NCBI GenBank assembly: GCA_002081555.1
Contig: MZNV01001159.1
Span: forward strand, 1-28,297
Reading direction: 5' to 3'
Origin: Protostelium mycophagum
Taxonomy: Eukaryota; Evosea; Variosea; Protosteliida; Protosteliaceae
DNA length: 28,297 nucleotides
Shown here: positions 1 to 10,906 of the stretch, piece by piece
How positions within the stretch are numbered: position 1 is the first letter of the stretch
Layout of the letters: each line of letters begins with the position of its first letter
Notes under the pieces: model-generated
Told to the model about the DNA's origin: nothing
Database searches by the model: none
The model's input: the letters and a program-made list of their open reading frames with translations, nothing else
Made by a program: the position numbers and the translations under genes

Positions 1-64
1 CATTTTTTGTCTAATAGGTCTCACATGAGTTGTGTTTAGAATGCTGTACCATGCAATTCATTTA

Positions 65-586
65 GGATCTTGGCTCAGAGGGAACTAACTTCTCAATAGC
101 TAAGATATTTGGACAAAAATCTCAGCTTCTAATATCATCTGCTGCTACCAAGTCATCTTTGGCTCCTATATTACCTTCTATAGTAGATGAGGATGAAGAT
201 ATAGGGTCTGTCCCCTCTCCTGATGAGTCTTCTCAGCAAAAAGAACAATCTAAAGAGAGCCAGAAGCCAGACCGCCCACAGGTGAGATATGCTAGGTGAT
301 GCAACTGATTTTTTGTAGAGAAAGAAGAAAAAAGCAACCCAGCGTGAGGATGATATCTCAGCACAGACAGAAGAGATTATACAGGCTGTTTTACAGAAGA
401 CAGTATATCAAAAGTTGGCCCGTTATGTGGACTCCAAACCACTAGAGAGTTCAACTATGCTTTCTTCTTTACGTTATCATCTGCAGATATATTTACAGAG
501 CAAAGTCAGTATGCCATTAAAAAAACTCTATTGATATGTACAGCTCATTACAATGATGTCAGGTGAATCTGTTTGACAAAGAATGA
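65..586 (+). CDS. 3' end of an unrecognised protein gene
   Basis: Three exons are proposed: 65-281, 319-504 and 563-586, with the upstream part outside the window. Base 64 ends a TTTAG acceptor, introns 282-318 and 505-562 are GT-AG, and all junctions are phase 0 with a TGA stop at 584-586. The product is hydrophilic: a Ser/Glu/Lys-rich linker with an acidic DEDED patch, then a KKKK basic cluster (residues ~73-77 of the fragment), then a mostly helical tail. Codons end in A/T more often than in the genes further right. Without the last intron, exon 2 would read to a TGA near 531. I recognise no family. Confidence 0.45.
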
Positions 587-1334
587 GAAAGGAGTGGTAG
601 AAAATGTTATCTCACTTGTAAGATTATTTGAGCACTGACAATCCACAGGTATATAGATGAATCCTTGATTACATAGTCTTAAACATTTGTGTTGATAGGT
701 AAGTATGAATGCAAAATCATATGATGAAATTAGGACGAGAAAATCATCCACAAAAGGGTATGTAGGCTATATTAATATATAAGAGACACCAGAGACAAAA
801 AAAAGGACAAGTGTAGCTGTCATATTATGACATGACAGACAGGCGAGCTCGCCCAATTTGAAAATATATTTGAAGCGCACAGATAGAGGGTATTCTCGGT
901 TTTGTGGTTGGTGGAAATCGCTAATTTCACAAGACTTGTGTGCAGAGGGACTATGAAATTGAGAATATCAGGTTGACACCGTGCGCATCCCCGGCGCAGA
1001 AACAGAGACTTGATTTCACAACTATAAATCAAAGATCTTTTAGACCAACAAAGTTAACCATCTCTGCGATAATTTGGCAAGTGTACACTCTTTATTGTTT
1101 AAAAATGGTCAGCGAAAAAGCTCTCGTTGAATGTTGTTCATCATTCTTTTGGTTTTGTGATGAGGTGCCGAAACGACCCCGTTTTTGGTGAAGTCAACCT
1201 TCTCGCATTTGGGGGCGTCGCAGGTGGTGCTGAAGCATCAATCCTGCATCATTGTTATTTTGACAGGTGTAAATCACGATGAGATTTTACTGACTTTTCT
1301 GATGAGGTGGGAGAAGTTGTGTCCCCTCGGTGAT
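587..1334. other. intergenic spacer, no supported gene
   Basis: About 750 bases between the stop of the left-hand + gene and the stop of RasGEF-1 on the - strand. Short open frames occur on both strands but none has domain sense or a consistent splice pattern. I see no tRNA or rRNA gene and no mobile element here. Confidence 0.5.
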
Positions 1335-4300
1335 TTACAACTCGCACGATCTTGTCGAAAAACGAACCGTGAGATTCTCTGTCTTCAACTGTACACGCAT
1401 CAGAAACGATTTGGCAAGTTGTAGACGGCAAGATGTGAATAGCTCACCTTTTTTTGACACTTCCACGTTCATGGAAAGCTCAAGAAGTTGCTCTGGTGTT
1501 AAAACATCAATATCTGATCTGCACAAGTGTCAAGATCGATTGTAGATGCACAGATTACGTAAACTCACCTCAGATAGTCTTGAATTTCTGAAATTTCAGG
1601 GAAATTATATCTGTTTTTAATCAGTTCACAACGTTGTAGATGCACAAAAAACTGACGATTTCGCCTGCCAGTGCAGGAATTCCGTCAAGGTGTGGGAAAT
1701 GACCCGCATCTTCCCGAAATTGATCATCCCGCTTTCCAAACGATCAGGATTGGCTTCCTCCAAAAACACCAGATCTACAACGAGTCAACTCTCGACCAGT
1801 CCAATTAAAATTTTTCAACTAGAACTTCTGCTTGTATAAAATCTGTTCTGAGAACATCTTTCGATTTTTGGCGCCAAAAATCACCCAAGAATTCGATTTT
1901 CCCGCCAAAAAATACCTCTCAGGATGAGACCAAGATAAGGAAGAGCTGGCCGGTGAGTTTTTGCAAGTTCCGTCCGATAATTTTTAAAATTCGAAGAGCT
2001 CTCCATCAACTTTGATATCCCTTGGTACATCACCTGAATTTTGTCTGGCAGTTCCTACATCTTTTCAGAAAAAGAAAGCAGCGGTCGGGATCGAACCCCC
2101 ACCTTCCAGGTCTTCTTCAGTCTGACAATAGGTGCGGTGTTGAGACAGGCAAAAATCTCCATTACAGCGTTGTAGTTGCCCAAAATTCGACATTCTTCCA
2201 TCAATCTTATCGCTTTTTTCAGCTCGCTCACTCGCGATTTCAAGTCCGTCTTCAAAATTTCTGTCGACAGTCTACAACTAATCTGAAAGTTCTCAGAAAT
2301 TTACTCAGATTACATCTACAACGAGACTCACTCGGTTGAACCACTTGGTCATGTCATGAATGGATGTCGCATGTGTCGCACGGTTCTCTTCTTTGTACCA
2401 GTTATGACATCTCAATTGACTTATGTCTATTTTGTTGAAGAGATTTGCCTCAAATAAGCTGAGCTGCTTGGCCATGTCTTTGACATCCGCATCACTCATC
2501 GCGAAGATGGGTTTCATGTTTTTTCCGCTGGCTGGAAGAGGTGAGTCTGGGCGTTGTAGATGTGATATTTTCTAAGGAATATTGCCCAGATACGCACTTC
2601 TTGGGGCCTTCAACGGATCTACAACGGGTGATTTTGGAGAGGTGGGAGCCGGGTCGGTCGGTATGGTGACCTGGAAATTTCAGTTTCCCGCCAAAACGGT
2701 GAATTCAAATTACAAAAATCCCACCTTGGATAAGATCGGATGAGACGAGATAAAATCGGACATTCTGTTTGCATTAGAATGAAACTCGTCTACAATCTTA
2801 TCTACAACGAGAATCTCTCACTCTTTAAATAGTTCTGGGTTTTCCCGTACAGGTTTGAAATTGAGTACAATCCAAGACCTTAAGACCATCCCTATCCTGA
2901 GATTTTCAGTCGAATTTTCCTGGAATCTTCGAAAACGTCTCACTTTTTTTGTACAGCTTTTCGGTTAGAATCGAAGTAATTCGTGATCTCTGCTGAGGCA
3001 TCCTCCGGGCTTTTAAACAAAAATAACCTCTTAACATTCTCCATCAGCTCTGATGCCGTGGTGACGTATGGATAGGTCAACAGAAATTCTCTTACGTAAT
3101 CCCCTCCTGGTCTATTTTTAGCTTCTACAACGAGTAATTGTTTGTGAGGGATGTTGTATTTTGAAATTTTCTGAAAATAAATTCAAATTTCTGAAAAGTT
3201 ACCGAGGGAGCGGAACCCGATCAGCCTGTTGCAAAGTTGTTTTAACGTGCCACCCACGATAGTTACCGTGTGGTTCCCGTTATCTTTCGTGACTTCCTCG
3301 CCGTAGTTTTGTTCGTATTCCAAGAACATGATTTGGGACTGAGGTTCACATACAGATTCTGAGGGGGATCTGGTCATAGGTGTACGTAATTCTGGTGATC
3401 TACAACGGTCAGAAATGTCGTGGAATTTTAGGGATGATACCTGGGGGGAGATACAGGCTCGATTGTGGAAAAAGTCCTGGCCTGTGATGACGTCATCATC
3501 GTTGTAGATACAAGTTGCAAAAGAAATTATGTTCAAATCAAAAATATTGATTATCTTTGAAAGCGAGTCACGTGATTGAGCTCCGTCACTAAGATATGGC
3601 AATAATATCGAGCCACTACAACGAGCCATCAAACTCACCTGTATGATGATAGGAGGTGGTGAGAAAACACGGCCATCATCACTTTCTAAAAAATTCAGCA
3701 ACCTTTCGACTTGTTGTACACGCTTTTAGGCGTGTTGCAATTTATACATCTTATAAACAGCTCTGCAAAACTGTCCAAAATAGATGCAAATGTACCTGTT
3801 GAGTTGGAACGATCGTCTCGAGAAAATGAGTCATCGTCATTGGCCAAGTTTAATGTTGCCGGAGAAAGGATGGGTGAAGAAGGAGCCACCTGCTGGCTCA
3901 TACGACAGATCTGTCTTTCTTTCTTCTCATTCTCCTCTTGAAGTCGGCGAACCATTTCCATGAGCTTTGAATTTTCCTCTTCTAAGATTCTGATCTGCTG
4001 AGTGTCAACATAACACCAAGATGAATGTTAATTATGAGGACCTTGTCAGCCGCGATGAAGTCATGTCCTGTGGAATGAAAGAGAGGTTTTGTGTCCGCAA
4101 CAGTTTCCCATATCAGAGCGCCTCTTCTCGAAGGAGATGCCTTCATGTGTTTTGTAGGTCTATCTGTTTGAACTTGAGATGGTTGGCCAACAGCTAATTA
4201 CTTCACCTTCATCTAGAGGCTGAGAAAACACAGCAAGAGCTGTCTCTTCATGTCTTTCTCTTTTCTTACCAACTTCATTTCCTGATAAGAATAAATGCAA

Positions 4301-4446
4301 GAAGAGTGTCAATATACTGCACCGATGTTGAAACGATCGAAAGGTGTGGATAATCCCAAACTGTATCTCTTCTGATACATCAGATCAGACGGAGCCAAGA
4401 ACTTCGGCAAGTGTTCATCCTCTTTATGTTCGCCTTGATCTTCCAT
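1335..4446 (-). CDS. Ras guanine-nucleotide exchange factor with coiled coil, RasGEF-N and CDC25 domains (RasGEF-1)
   Basis: Promotes GDP release from Ras-family GTPases. Exons on the minus strand: 4446-4323, 4281-4270, 4193-4042, 3997-3796, 3685-3203, 3106-2944, 2896-2822, 2764-2725, 2670-2598, 2531-2332, 2282-2103, 2033-1916, 1774-1654, 1610-1569, 1518-1335; 722 aa, every junction in phase. A coiled coil (LEEENSKLMEMVRRLQEE) lies near residues 100-120 and is followed by a Ser/Pro-rich linker. RasGEF-N begins near residue 310 (VGGTLKQLCNRL, then FLLTYPY). The CDC25 domain starts near 450, with the landmarks KQLSLFEANLFNKI, APIVRLKKTW, NFKNYR, LGLILRDLVFLEEANPD and YNFPEISEIQDYL. The 4446 start is the first ATG in frame with exon 1; a further open stretch upstream (4447-4690) could be 5' exon. 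The acceptor of exon 6 could instead be 3124 (18 nt longer). The last ~40 residues are unlike the usual RasGEF end and may hide an intron. Confidence 0.85.
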
Positions 4447-4768
4447 TGGATGTAGCCCCGATGTGGGACATCAGAAATTTCTCTTGAGGATAAAGAGCTC
4501 TTAATCCTCGGCTGTCACATAATTTACGCATTCGCATGGCGTAACATAGCTCAATCCTGGTCTCTTTTGCGCCCTTCAAAGCAAGTTTTATATCTTCCCA
4601 AAGAAGCTGAAGAGCAGCATCACATTTTCTCGCAGAATGAGACACAAACAGCACTGTCAACAAGCACCAACAACAAAATGGGAGGTGAAGTCAGATGACG
4701 CGAGGCGTGACCTGTCAATTTCCTCTGTTCTCACAGTTTTCGTCTGATTTTCTGGTCAGAAAAAAATC
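4447..4768. promoter_or_regulatory. divergent intergenic region with an unexplained open frame
   Basis: Lies between the start of RasGEF-1 (leftward) and a + gene starting at 4769, so it must hold both promoters. A minus-strand frame is open over 4424-4690 and has a coding look (WEDIKLALKGAKETRIELCY), but it is out of frame with the RasGEF-1 start and has no good donor at its end. It may be an alternative 5' exon. Confidence 0.35.
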
Positions 4769-5332
4769 ATGCCTTACAACGGGCCCGATTTTGACATGAT
4801 TGAAAAACAATCACAGCCTTGGCATCCCCTGGACATCAATTCCATCAATATAACTATTTGGAAATCAAGTATCAAGAAATCGGGATCGATGTGAGTCCAT
4901 CATTCGCGGAAATCACGCCAGATGCAAAAATTTGCAAATTTTAACTCCGAAGAGCACCCCTTGTTTATCTCGACTTGGGCTCAACCAGAATTGGCCGCAC
5001 AGCGACAAAAATGATCCTCAGCACATTTCCAACATTTTAGAACCCATAGTCTCGTTCTATTGGGTGGTGGCTCGCCTGTCACACACATGTCTCCTGCTGT
5101 TTCCGCAAAAGACACCACAATTTTGGACACGCTTCACAAGCTAAACATGAAAATAGCTTATTTCACCTTGCAAGACCTCGCTGAAGAGGTGCAACAAACA
5201 CAGAAACAGCTATTCGATCTACAAACAAAGAATTATGATGATCTCACACCGGCTGAGCAGACATTGATAATGAATATGCAGAGGACACTGATCCTATACT
5301 TGAAAGAAGTCGAGAGAATAATGCAAAATTGA
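4769..5332 (+). CDS. small protein of unknown function
   Basis: Exons 4769-4890, 4922-5063 and 5141-5332 join in phase to 151 aa ending in TGA. The first intron is only 31 nt (GTGAGT...CCAG). The C-terminal 64 residues are a strongly helical, Gln/Glu/Leu-rich segment (LQDLAEEVQQTQKQLFDLQT), likely a coiled coil; the N-terminal half is Pro/Ser-rich. The 3' exon is convincing. The first two exons are less so, because two other frames also stay open across 4880-5010. It starts head-to-head with RasGEF-1 and ends 190 bp before PNPO. No family recognised. Confidence 0.45.
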
Positions 5333-5521
5333 AGTAAAAAGTTGCGTAAGTTGTCATTTTCTACACCATGTGAACTTCAGTTTATAATCATTTCTATTTG
5401 ATTACAGCACTGGTGGGACCCGTTAGTCTCATTATCGCTGAGAGACGAGAGTATTTGAGAGAGCTTTATTCTTTTCGGTTGTAGTGGCATTGTTCCATTT
5501 ACGGGTTTTTACAGAGATCGC

Positions 5522-6817
5522 ATGTTGCGGTCACCATCACTGATTCCGTCATACAAATTTTTCCAAAGACAGAGGACAAACATATTCAGACAGCAGAAAA
5601 TGTTGGGGTAATCTAGTACCAACATTAAGACGAAACTGAGTGATGATAGATCTAAGGTGGCTGTGACGGATAAAATACAAGCAGAGCACGAGCAATATAC
5701 CAAAGGAACTCTATCTGAGAACCAACTGGGAAGTGATCCCATCGAAACATTCAAGGAATGGTTTGAGTTCGCCATCAAATCTGAAGTGAAAGAACCAGAG
5801 GCAGTTTGTGTGTCCACAGCGACACCAGATGGAATCGTATCGTCGAGGTAACTACGGCACAACTAGATTTCATTTTTTTCAAGTCCTCCTCGCGGGCATT
5901 ATGTATAACAGTGCCCACATCACTGGCGAGCTGCTCGAACTCCTGTACGTCGTCCATAAAAAAATAACAAATCATCTGATGTTAATCAATGCAAAAAAAG
6001 ATGACAAAATTCAGGATGGTCCTCTTAAGAAAAGTGGACGACAGAGGTTTTGTCTTCTATACAAACTATGATTCCAGAAAAGGAAAGGAAATCGCCGCGA
6101 ACCCTAACGCCAGCATGTGCTTCTATTGGAGAGAAATGGAGAGACAGGTTTGTGTCTAAAAAATAGCTGATGAACCGTCCCAAAAATTTGCCAAAAAATT
6201 CACTGGAAATATAATCGACAATTACCGGAAAATTCGTGATGAAATTTTGCTGAAATTTCCAGGTTCGAGTGATCGGCAAGGTAGAGAAATTGTCGACAAA
6301 AGAGAGCGACGAGTATTTCCAAACAAGACCACTGCAGAGTCGAGTGGGCGCGTGGGCTTCTCCCCAGTCTCAAGTAGGCGAAAATGTCGACATTTTTCAT
6401 CTGAAAAACCCAGGTGATCCAAAACCGGGACGAATTGGACAAGCACATTGACCGAATTCAAGAGAAATTCAACTTGAAAGTGAGTTTTCACCCTCTTTTC
6501 TCAATTTTATTTTTTACAAACAGTGTTTTATTGGTTCAGCAGAACATAATAAATGTGGAGTATTCAGAATTTTTAATCTGAAAATACACCAATTTTATGC
6601 AAAACCTTTCTCATTCCCGCGCTCATTCTATAAATAGAACTCTGATGGAACCGACACGGAGGACACACACCAAGTCCCAATTCCCCCATACTGGGGTGGT
6701 ATCAGATTGCTTCCTTCAGAGATCGAATTCTGGCAGGGCCGCAACAACAGACTCCACGACCGCTTCGTCTACAGAAGAGAGGGAGGAGGATGGTCTCGAG
6801 CCAGATTAGCCCCATAA
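5522..6817 (+). CDS. PNPO: pyridoxamine/pyridoxine 5'-phosphate oxidase
   Basis: FMN-dependent enzyme that oxidises PNP and PMP to pyridoxal 5'-phosphate, the last step of vitamin B6 salvage. Six exons: 5522-5607, 5650-5847, 6015-6147, 6263-6373, 6414-6479, 6638-6817; 257 aa. Family landmarks are all present: SSR-MVLLR and [11 protein letters not shown] (FMN-binding strands), [19 protein letters not shown], and the C-terminal signature [13 protein letters not shown] with the conserved Arg/His pair. The first exon encodes about 29 residues rich in Arg and free of acids ([18 protein letters not shown]), absent from the bacterial enzyme and resembling a mitochondrial presequence; this is inference. 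Introns of 42, 167, 115, 40 and 158 nt. No key residue appears lost. Confidence 0.93.
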
Positions 6818-7191
6818 AGAGTGTCACGTGACTCGTGAATGATCCAGGAATTTCGGCTCATTTCCACCTGTCACCTGGGTGACACGGTTGTGTTGTCATG
6901 GTGATGGGAATCGTAAAAACCTCCATTTTGTTTTCATCGCGATTCTTCCCAAGATGTGGGTTTAACGTTTTCCCCATCTTTGGGATAATAACTTGTTCCA
7001 ACTCGAGGTTTGAATGGAAAGAGTCTCGGGCGTGGTGTTATATGGCGCAAGTATCGTCTCGACGACCATACCAGAAAAACATGCCAAATAAGCCCTTCCT
7101 GGCTGTCTGGAAGCCAAAAAATATCCTTTGCTCGTCTGTGCTCCAGAATCATCTGCGAAACGGGGAAGGAAGTACAATTCGCTGATCAGAT
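6818..7191. other. spacer/5' region upstream of RasGEF-2
   Basis: Between the PNPO stop and the proposed RasGEF-2 start. It contains the palindrome GTCACGTGAC (6827-6836, an E-box core). Several frames stay open across 6900-7190, including one running into 7210 with a coding flavour, so further 5' exons of RasGEF-2 cannot be excluded. Confidence 0.35.
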
Positions 7192-9622
7192 ATGACAGTT
7201 TCTCAACCAAAGGTGATCATCCTGAACCACGTAAGGTGTTATTGAGAAGAAATCCCCTTCCCTCGGTCGTTGTCCTTATTTGGAAAAACGAACGAAGGGA
7301 AGTGGTCATTTGCACACAATGAAGAGGATCTTCAGCACATTGACCAACAGAAAAAAGCCAAGAGCAGAGACAGAACAAGTCGACAGAGTATTTATAGAAG
7401 CATACAGAGAGGGTGGAAGAAGAGAGTCGGGGTTTCTGTATATACGACTAGAAGGGGCGACACTACTTCTTTTAGAAGGTCAGAGTTTGGTGAGTGATTG
7501 TATTATTATTAAAACATCAAGGACGGTTTTCTGAGAAATGTAGGACTCACCAGCAAGAGCAGTCGACCTCAAATTGTTTGATCTGAGGTCCGATAATGCG
7601 GACTCAACTCTAGTGTTGATGAGGCGCTCTCCAGGCACCTCATCATGGGTAACCATCTCCATACGTTTCACCGTCTCAGAAATCGTCCCTTTTTTAGAAT
7701 GGAGGAGGAAGTTCTTTCAGATATGCAGACTCTCACAAGCCGCGAAGACGATACAGACCGCATACAGATGTCATACCGCCCGAATCAAAAGCAGAAACCT
7801 TTCCTTTTTCATCCAGACCTTTTGTGCCGTCGCCATCCAAAAATGGTGGCGAAGAATGAGGACGGGGAAGAACTGGATCAATCTCGTCCGAAGGGTGGTC
7901 CATGCAACACGTAATCCATTGGACCGCTACCAAAGCAAGACAGAGAACACACAGAAGGCACAGATCTTGAGCTTGAGCCCCAACAACTTTACATTGCGAG
8001 GCAGCTCTGAGATCAAGTATGAGAAGAAAAAAGGTGGGAAAATCACGGGAGTAACGTTGCACAAGCTAGTTCAGGTCATGGTTACAGAAAGAGGTGAGTG
8101 GTGTCGTCTTTACAGCAGTGACACGATTTGACATGTTGAAGACGAACATCTCGCGCAAGTCGTGGTAGTAACACTTCCAAATTTCGCAGAGCCATGCACA
8201 CTGCTTCATCTCTTAACTCTCCATCTTCAATCAGACCCGAGCTCATTGGACAGGTGGGATGTTCGAAATCTCGATGCCTTCGTCTAAATCTCTCAGAATC
8301 ATCAACATCTTCAAGATCTGGGTGAATCTCACACCGAGCGACTTCAACGTGCCAGACGTGAAGGTCAAATTAGACGAACTGTTACTCTTTGTGAAGAAAG
8401 GTTTCGGACGTAAACAGGCCGAAGAGCTCGCAGACATGGTGCACACAAAGAGTGGCAAAGAGAGAAGGCTCTCACCAATGCTAGCAAAAATGGCCAAAGA
8501 ATGCAAGTCGTTTATGGATTTAGAACCTGTAGAAGCGGCGAGACAGTTGACGCTGGCGTCTTGGGAACTACTCAAAGACATGAACATGCGAGAGTTGAAC
8601 GGGCTGTCGTGGCAAAGAGAGAATGCCTCGGTGCAATCCCCTATTATAAGCGTGGCAGTCGACAGAAGGTGAGAATTATAGACACTTTTATTCTCTATCT
8701 ACAACGAGGAAAATTATCTGAATATGGGCAGTAATAAATTGTCAAATTGGGTGACGACGACGATCATCACGGAGAATGAGGAATCAGGGCTCGCCGCGAT
8801 GGAATGGTGGATAGACACAGCTCATCACTGTTTAGAACTCAAGAACTTTTCTGATCTGCTGGCCATTTCAATCGGTCTGCAGCACCACAGCGCTTCGAGG
8901 CTTTATTCGAGGTGGTCGAAGATTTCAATAGAGGCGTCCAGAAAGATGACGTTCGTCTTGGAGGTATGGTGTCAATGTGTGAGATCTCGACACTTCCTGA
9001 CGTCCGAAACAGGCCTGCTCTATGGACAAGAACTATAAGAATATGAGAAGGCTGATTAAGAGATCCAGTGGACCAATGGTCCCGTCCAGAAAGATGACGT
9101 TCGTCTTGGAGGTATGGTGTCAATGTGTGAGATCTTGACACCTGCTGACGTCCGTAACAGGCCTGCTCTATGGACAAGAACTATAAGAATATGAGAAGGC
9201 TTATTAAGAGATCCAGTGGACCAATGGTCCCTTGTCTGGCCCTCGCGCTCAAAGATCTCGTGTTTATAGACGAAAACCCGACCATGATCGGCGAACTAAT
9301 CTCGATCGACAAGATGGAGCTCATCTTCAAGGTGATCCACGAGCTCAAGAGCTGCACTTCCATGGCCTACGATCTGTTCCGAGTCCCAGCTTGGCAAGTC
9401 CTCTTGTGGCCCCCAGCCATCACCACAAATGACGCCATACTACACAAGAGATCATTGACGATAGAACCAAGAGACCGACAATCCCTCGCACCTTCTCTCT
9501 CTGCTTCATCACCAAACGTGCCACTTCGAAGAGGGTCCTCCAGATTGAGCATTAAAATGTCAGTGGAGGGACTCTTAACCAGGTCACAGAACCGCCTGAG
9601 CATTCCTGTGATGTCATCATGA
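7192..9622 (+). CDS. Ras guanine-nucleotide exchange factor with PH-like region, IQ motifs and CDC25 domain (RasGEF-2)
   Basis: Exons 7192-7230, 7298-7489, 7544-8093, 8142-8253, 8297-8668, 8732-8963, 9013-9111, 9161-9622; 685 aa, all in phase. Residues ~30-138 alternate beta-like strands and end in a helix with the invariant-looking Trp (PFLEWRRKF), suggesting a PH fold. Two IQ-type calmodulin sites follow (KTIQTAYRCHTAR near 144, AIQKWWRRMR near 173). The RasGEF-N region covers ~255-310. The CDC25 domain starts near 373 (ARQLTLASWELLKDMN, SNKLSNWV) and ends with LALALKDLVFIDENP. Exon 7 is a 33-residue tandem copy inside the catalytic domain (separate entry). The C-terminal tail is Ser/Arg-rich. 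It is not a close copy of RasGEF-1, since the N-terminal architecture differs. The 5' end is uncertain, because exon 2 is open in two frames; I chose the one that continues into the PH/IQ exon. Confidence 0.85.
8935..9230 (+). repeat. 148-bp tandem duplication spanning an intron of RasGEF-2
   Basis: Copies at 8935-9082 and 9083-9230 differ at five positions; four are in the 49-nt intron and one is a synonymous Leu codon change (CTG/CTT). Each copy holds the end of one exon, a complete intron and the start of the next, so the coding content is 99 nt (33 codons) and the frame is kept. Confidence 0.97.
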
Positions 9623-9630
9623 GAGCTATA

Positions 9631-9636
9631 AATAAA
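9631..9636 (+). terminator. poly(A) signal of RasGEF-2
   Basis: AATAAA nine bases after the TGA stop of RasGEF-2; further AATAAA-like words follow near 9690. Confidence 0.55.
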
Positions 9637-9862
9637 CCGTATTTATGTGAATGTGTGCATCTACAACTCGTAAATCATTTCTCGTGCCAACAATAAAAAT
9701 AATGAGACATTAGTGTGACAACTGTCAGAATATTTGGTGGAGCTTTCCCTCTTGACAGTACCGGCGCTTTTTCTTTCGCTTTTTCGTGTTTACGTAAGAA
9801 AACATCCCACAAAGGACATGCATTCCAAATTTGTCCAGCAGACAACACCTCCTCTCAATAAG

Positions 9863-10481
9863 ATGCAACGCCTCTTCCTCGCTTTACTCATCTCTGCCGT
9901 TGTGGCATACCCACCTCCACCCGCCAAGCTCGAAGTTCCTTCAACATTCACCGCCACCTTCCTTGAGAGCAGCGGAGCCACAAACGTCCATTATTTGGTA
10001 GCCTCCAATGGAAAAGATCACCACAGTGTCGTCACGTTCAACACCACATCGACTGCCAGTGTGGAAAACTGGTTCATCGCCGAAAAGCATGCCTTCTATG
10101 TCGTAACCGCTGGAAAATGCTCTTCAGTTCCTTGGAGTGCACCTTCTCAGATGGAGAACTTCCCTCTCACCAATGTCAACAATGCCAAGCCAACAAACAA
10201 ACCCTGCACCACTGGACCCACACAGAAGCTCGGCTACACCTATGTCTATCACGACACATCCGATTACACTGTAAGGAAATTGAAACATCCCTCAAAAATC
10301 TGATCAACTTCAGGTCGATGTGTGCATCAGCACAGATGGAAAGACCCCACTCTTCGCGACTACCTTCAACAAAAACACCAAGAAAGTGAACATCGTGCCA
10401 ATCGATTTCATTCCATCTCTTGCACACCCCATCGTCCTCCCAGACACCTGCAAGAATGTACAGATCCCCACACTTTTCTAA
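9863..10481 (+). CDS. small secreted protein, possibly ependymin-related
   Basis: Exons 9863-10270 and 10314-10481 (43-nt intron) give 191 aa. The start gives a clear signal peptide (MQRLFLALLISAVVA) followed by a Pro-rich stretch. The mature part is Thr/Ser/Val-rich with predicted beta strands and about four Cys. Size, signal peptide, few cysteines and strand-rich pattern recall ependymin-related secreted proteins of amoebae and animals, but I see no diagnostic motif, so this is a suggestion. An in-frame upstream ATG exists, but only 9863 places the hydrophobic segment at the N-terminus. Its stop lies 55 bp from the stop of the opposing gene at 10537. Confidence 0.8.
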
Positions 10482-10505
10482 GTTGAACATAAAGACTCTT
10501 TCATA

Positions 10506-10511
10506 TTTATT
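10506..10511 (-). terminator. poly(A) signal of the small minus gene
   Basis: AATAAA on the minus strand about 25 bases past the TAG stop at 10537. It lies within 30 bases of the stop codon of the convergent secreted-protein gene, so the two 3' UTRs must overlap. Confidence 0.5.
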
Positions 10512-10536
10512 TTGAGACAATTTGCTTTTGCGAAAT

Positions 10537-10885
10537 CTACAGGCCACCCAAGTTGAAAGATCTAAAAGGGCTTTTGCCGCCTTGTTCTGTTGTGAACTGG
10601 CTCGATCTTCCAAAATAAGTTTCGTTCTTCTCAAGTGTGGTCGGTGTTCGGGAGCCATAGTCAGTGGATGAAGGCATATACAGAGGATGTGGGTCCCGTG
10701 GCGGGAAGGATGTTTTTAATGTTCCTATCACGGTCAGATTTTGAATTTTGAGATTTGGCGGGAAACGCACTTGAGCCCTTGAAATGTGTGGGGATCAGTT
10801 CTTGTGGAAAATCAAAGTCAGGATGACGTGTTGTCGCTGTACTTGGTGTCTTTATGGCTCTTCCGTCGTTATCAAAACTGGGCAT
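10537..10885 (-). CDS. small unknown protein
   Basis: Exons 10885-10771 and 10724-10537 join in phase to 100 aa. The intron (46 nt) contains the E2F-like word TTTGGCGGGAAA. The product is Ser/Thr/Pro/Arg-rich and low in hydrophobics, likely disordered, with repeated SS/RS and TTP patterns. It lies 21 bp downstream of the calpain-like gene on the same strand. No family recognised. Confidence 0.5.
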
Positions 10886-10906
10886 CTATTTCAAGATGAA
10901 TACAAC

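Noticed and set aside
2040-2160. tRNA-like 3' end near 2087
   Set aside because: The upstream half is the CDC25-domain exon of RasGEF-1 and no cloverleaf can be drawn.
2764-2822. Reassigned or selenocysteine TGA codon in RasGEF-1
   Set aside because: A 57-nt intron (2821-2765, GTGAG...AACAG) removes the TGA in phase and restores the RasGEF-N alignment. Several genes here also use TGA as the final stop next to poly(A) signals.
4021-4194. Small + strand gene of 57 codons
   Set aside because: It is antisense to an exon of RasGEF-1 whose phase and continuity are supported on both sides.
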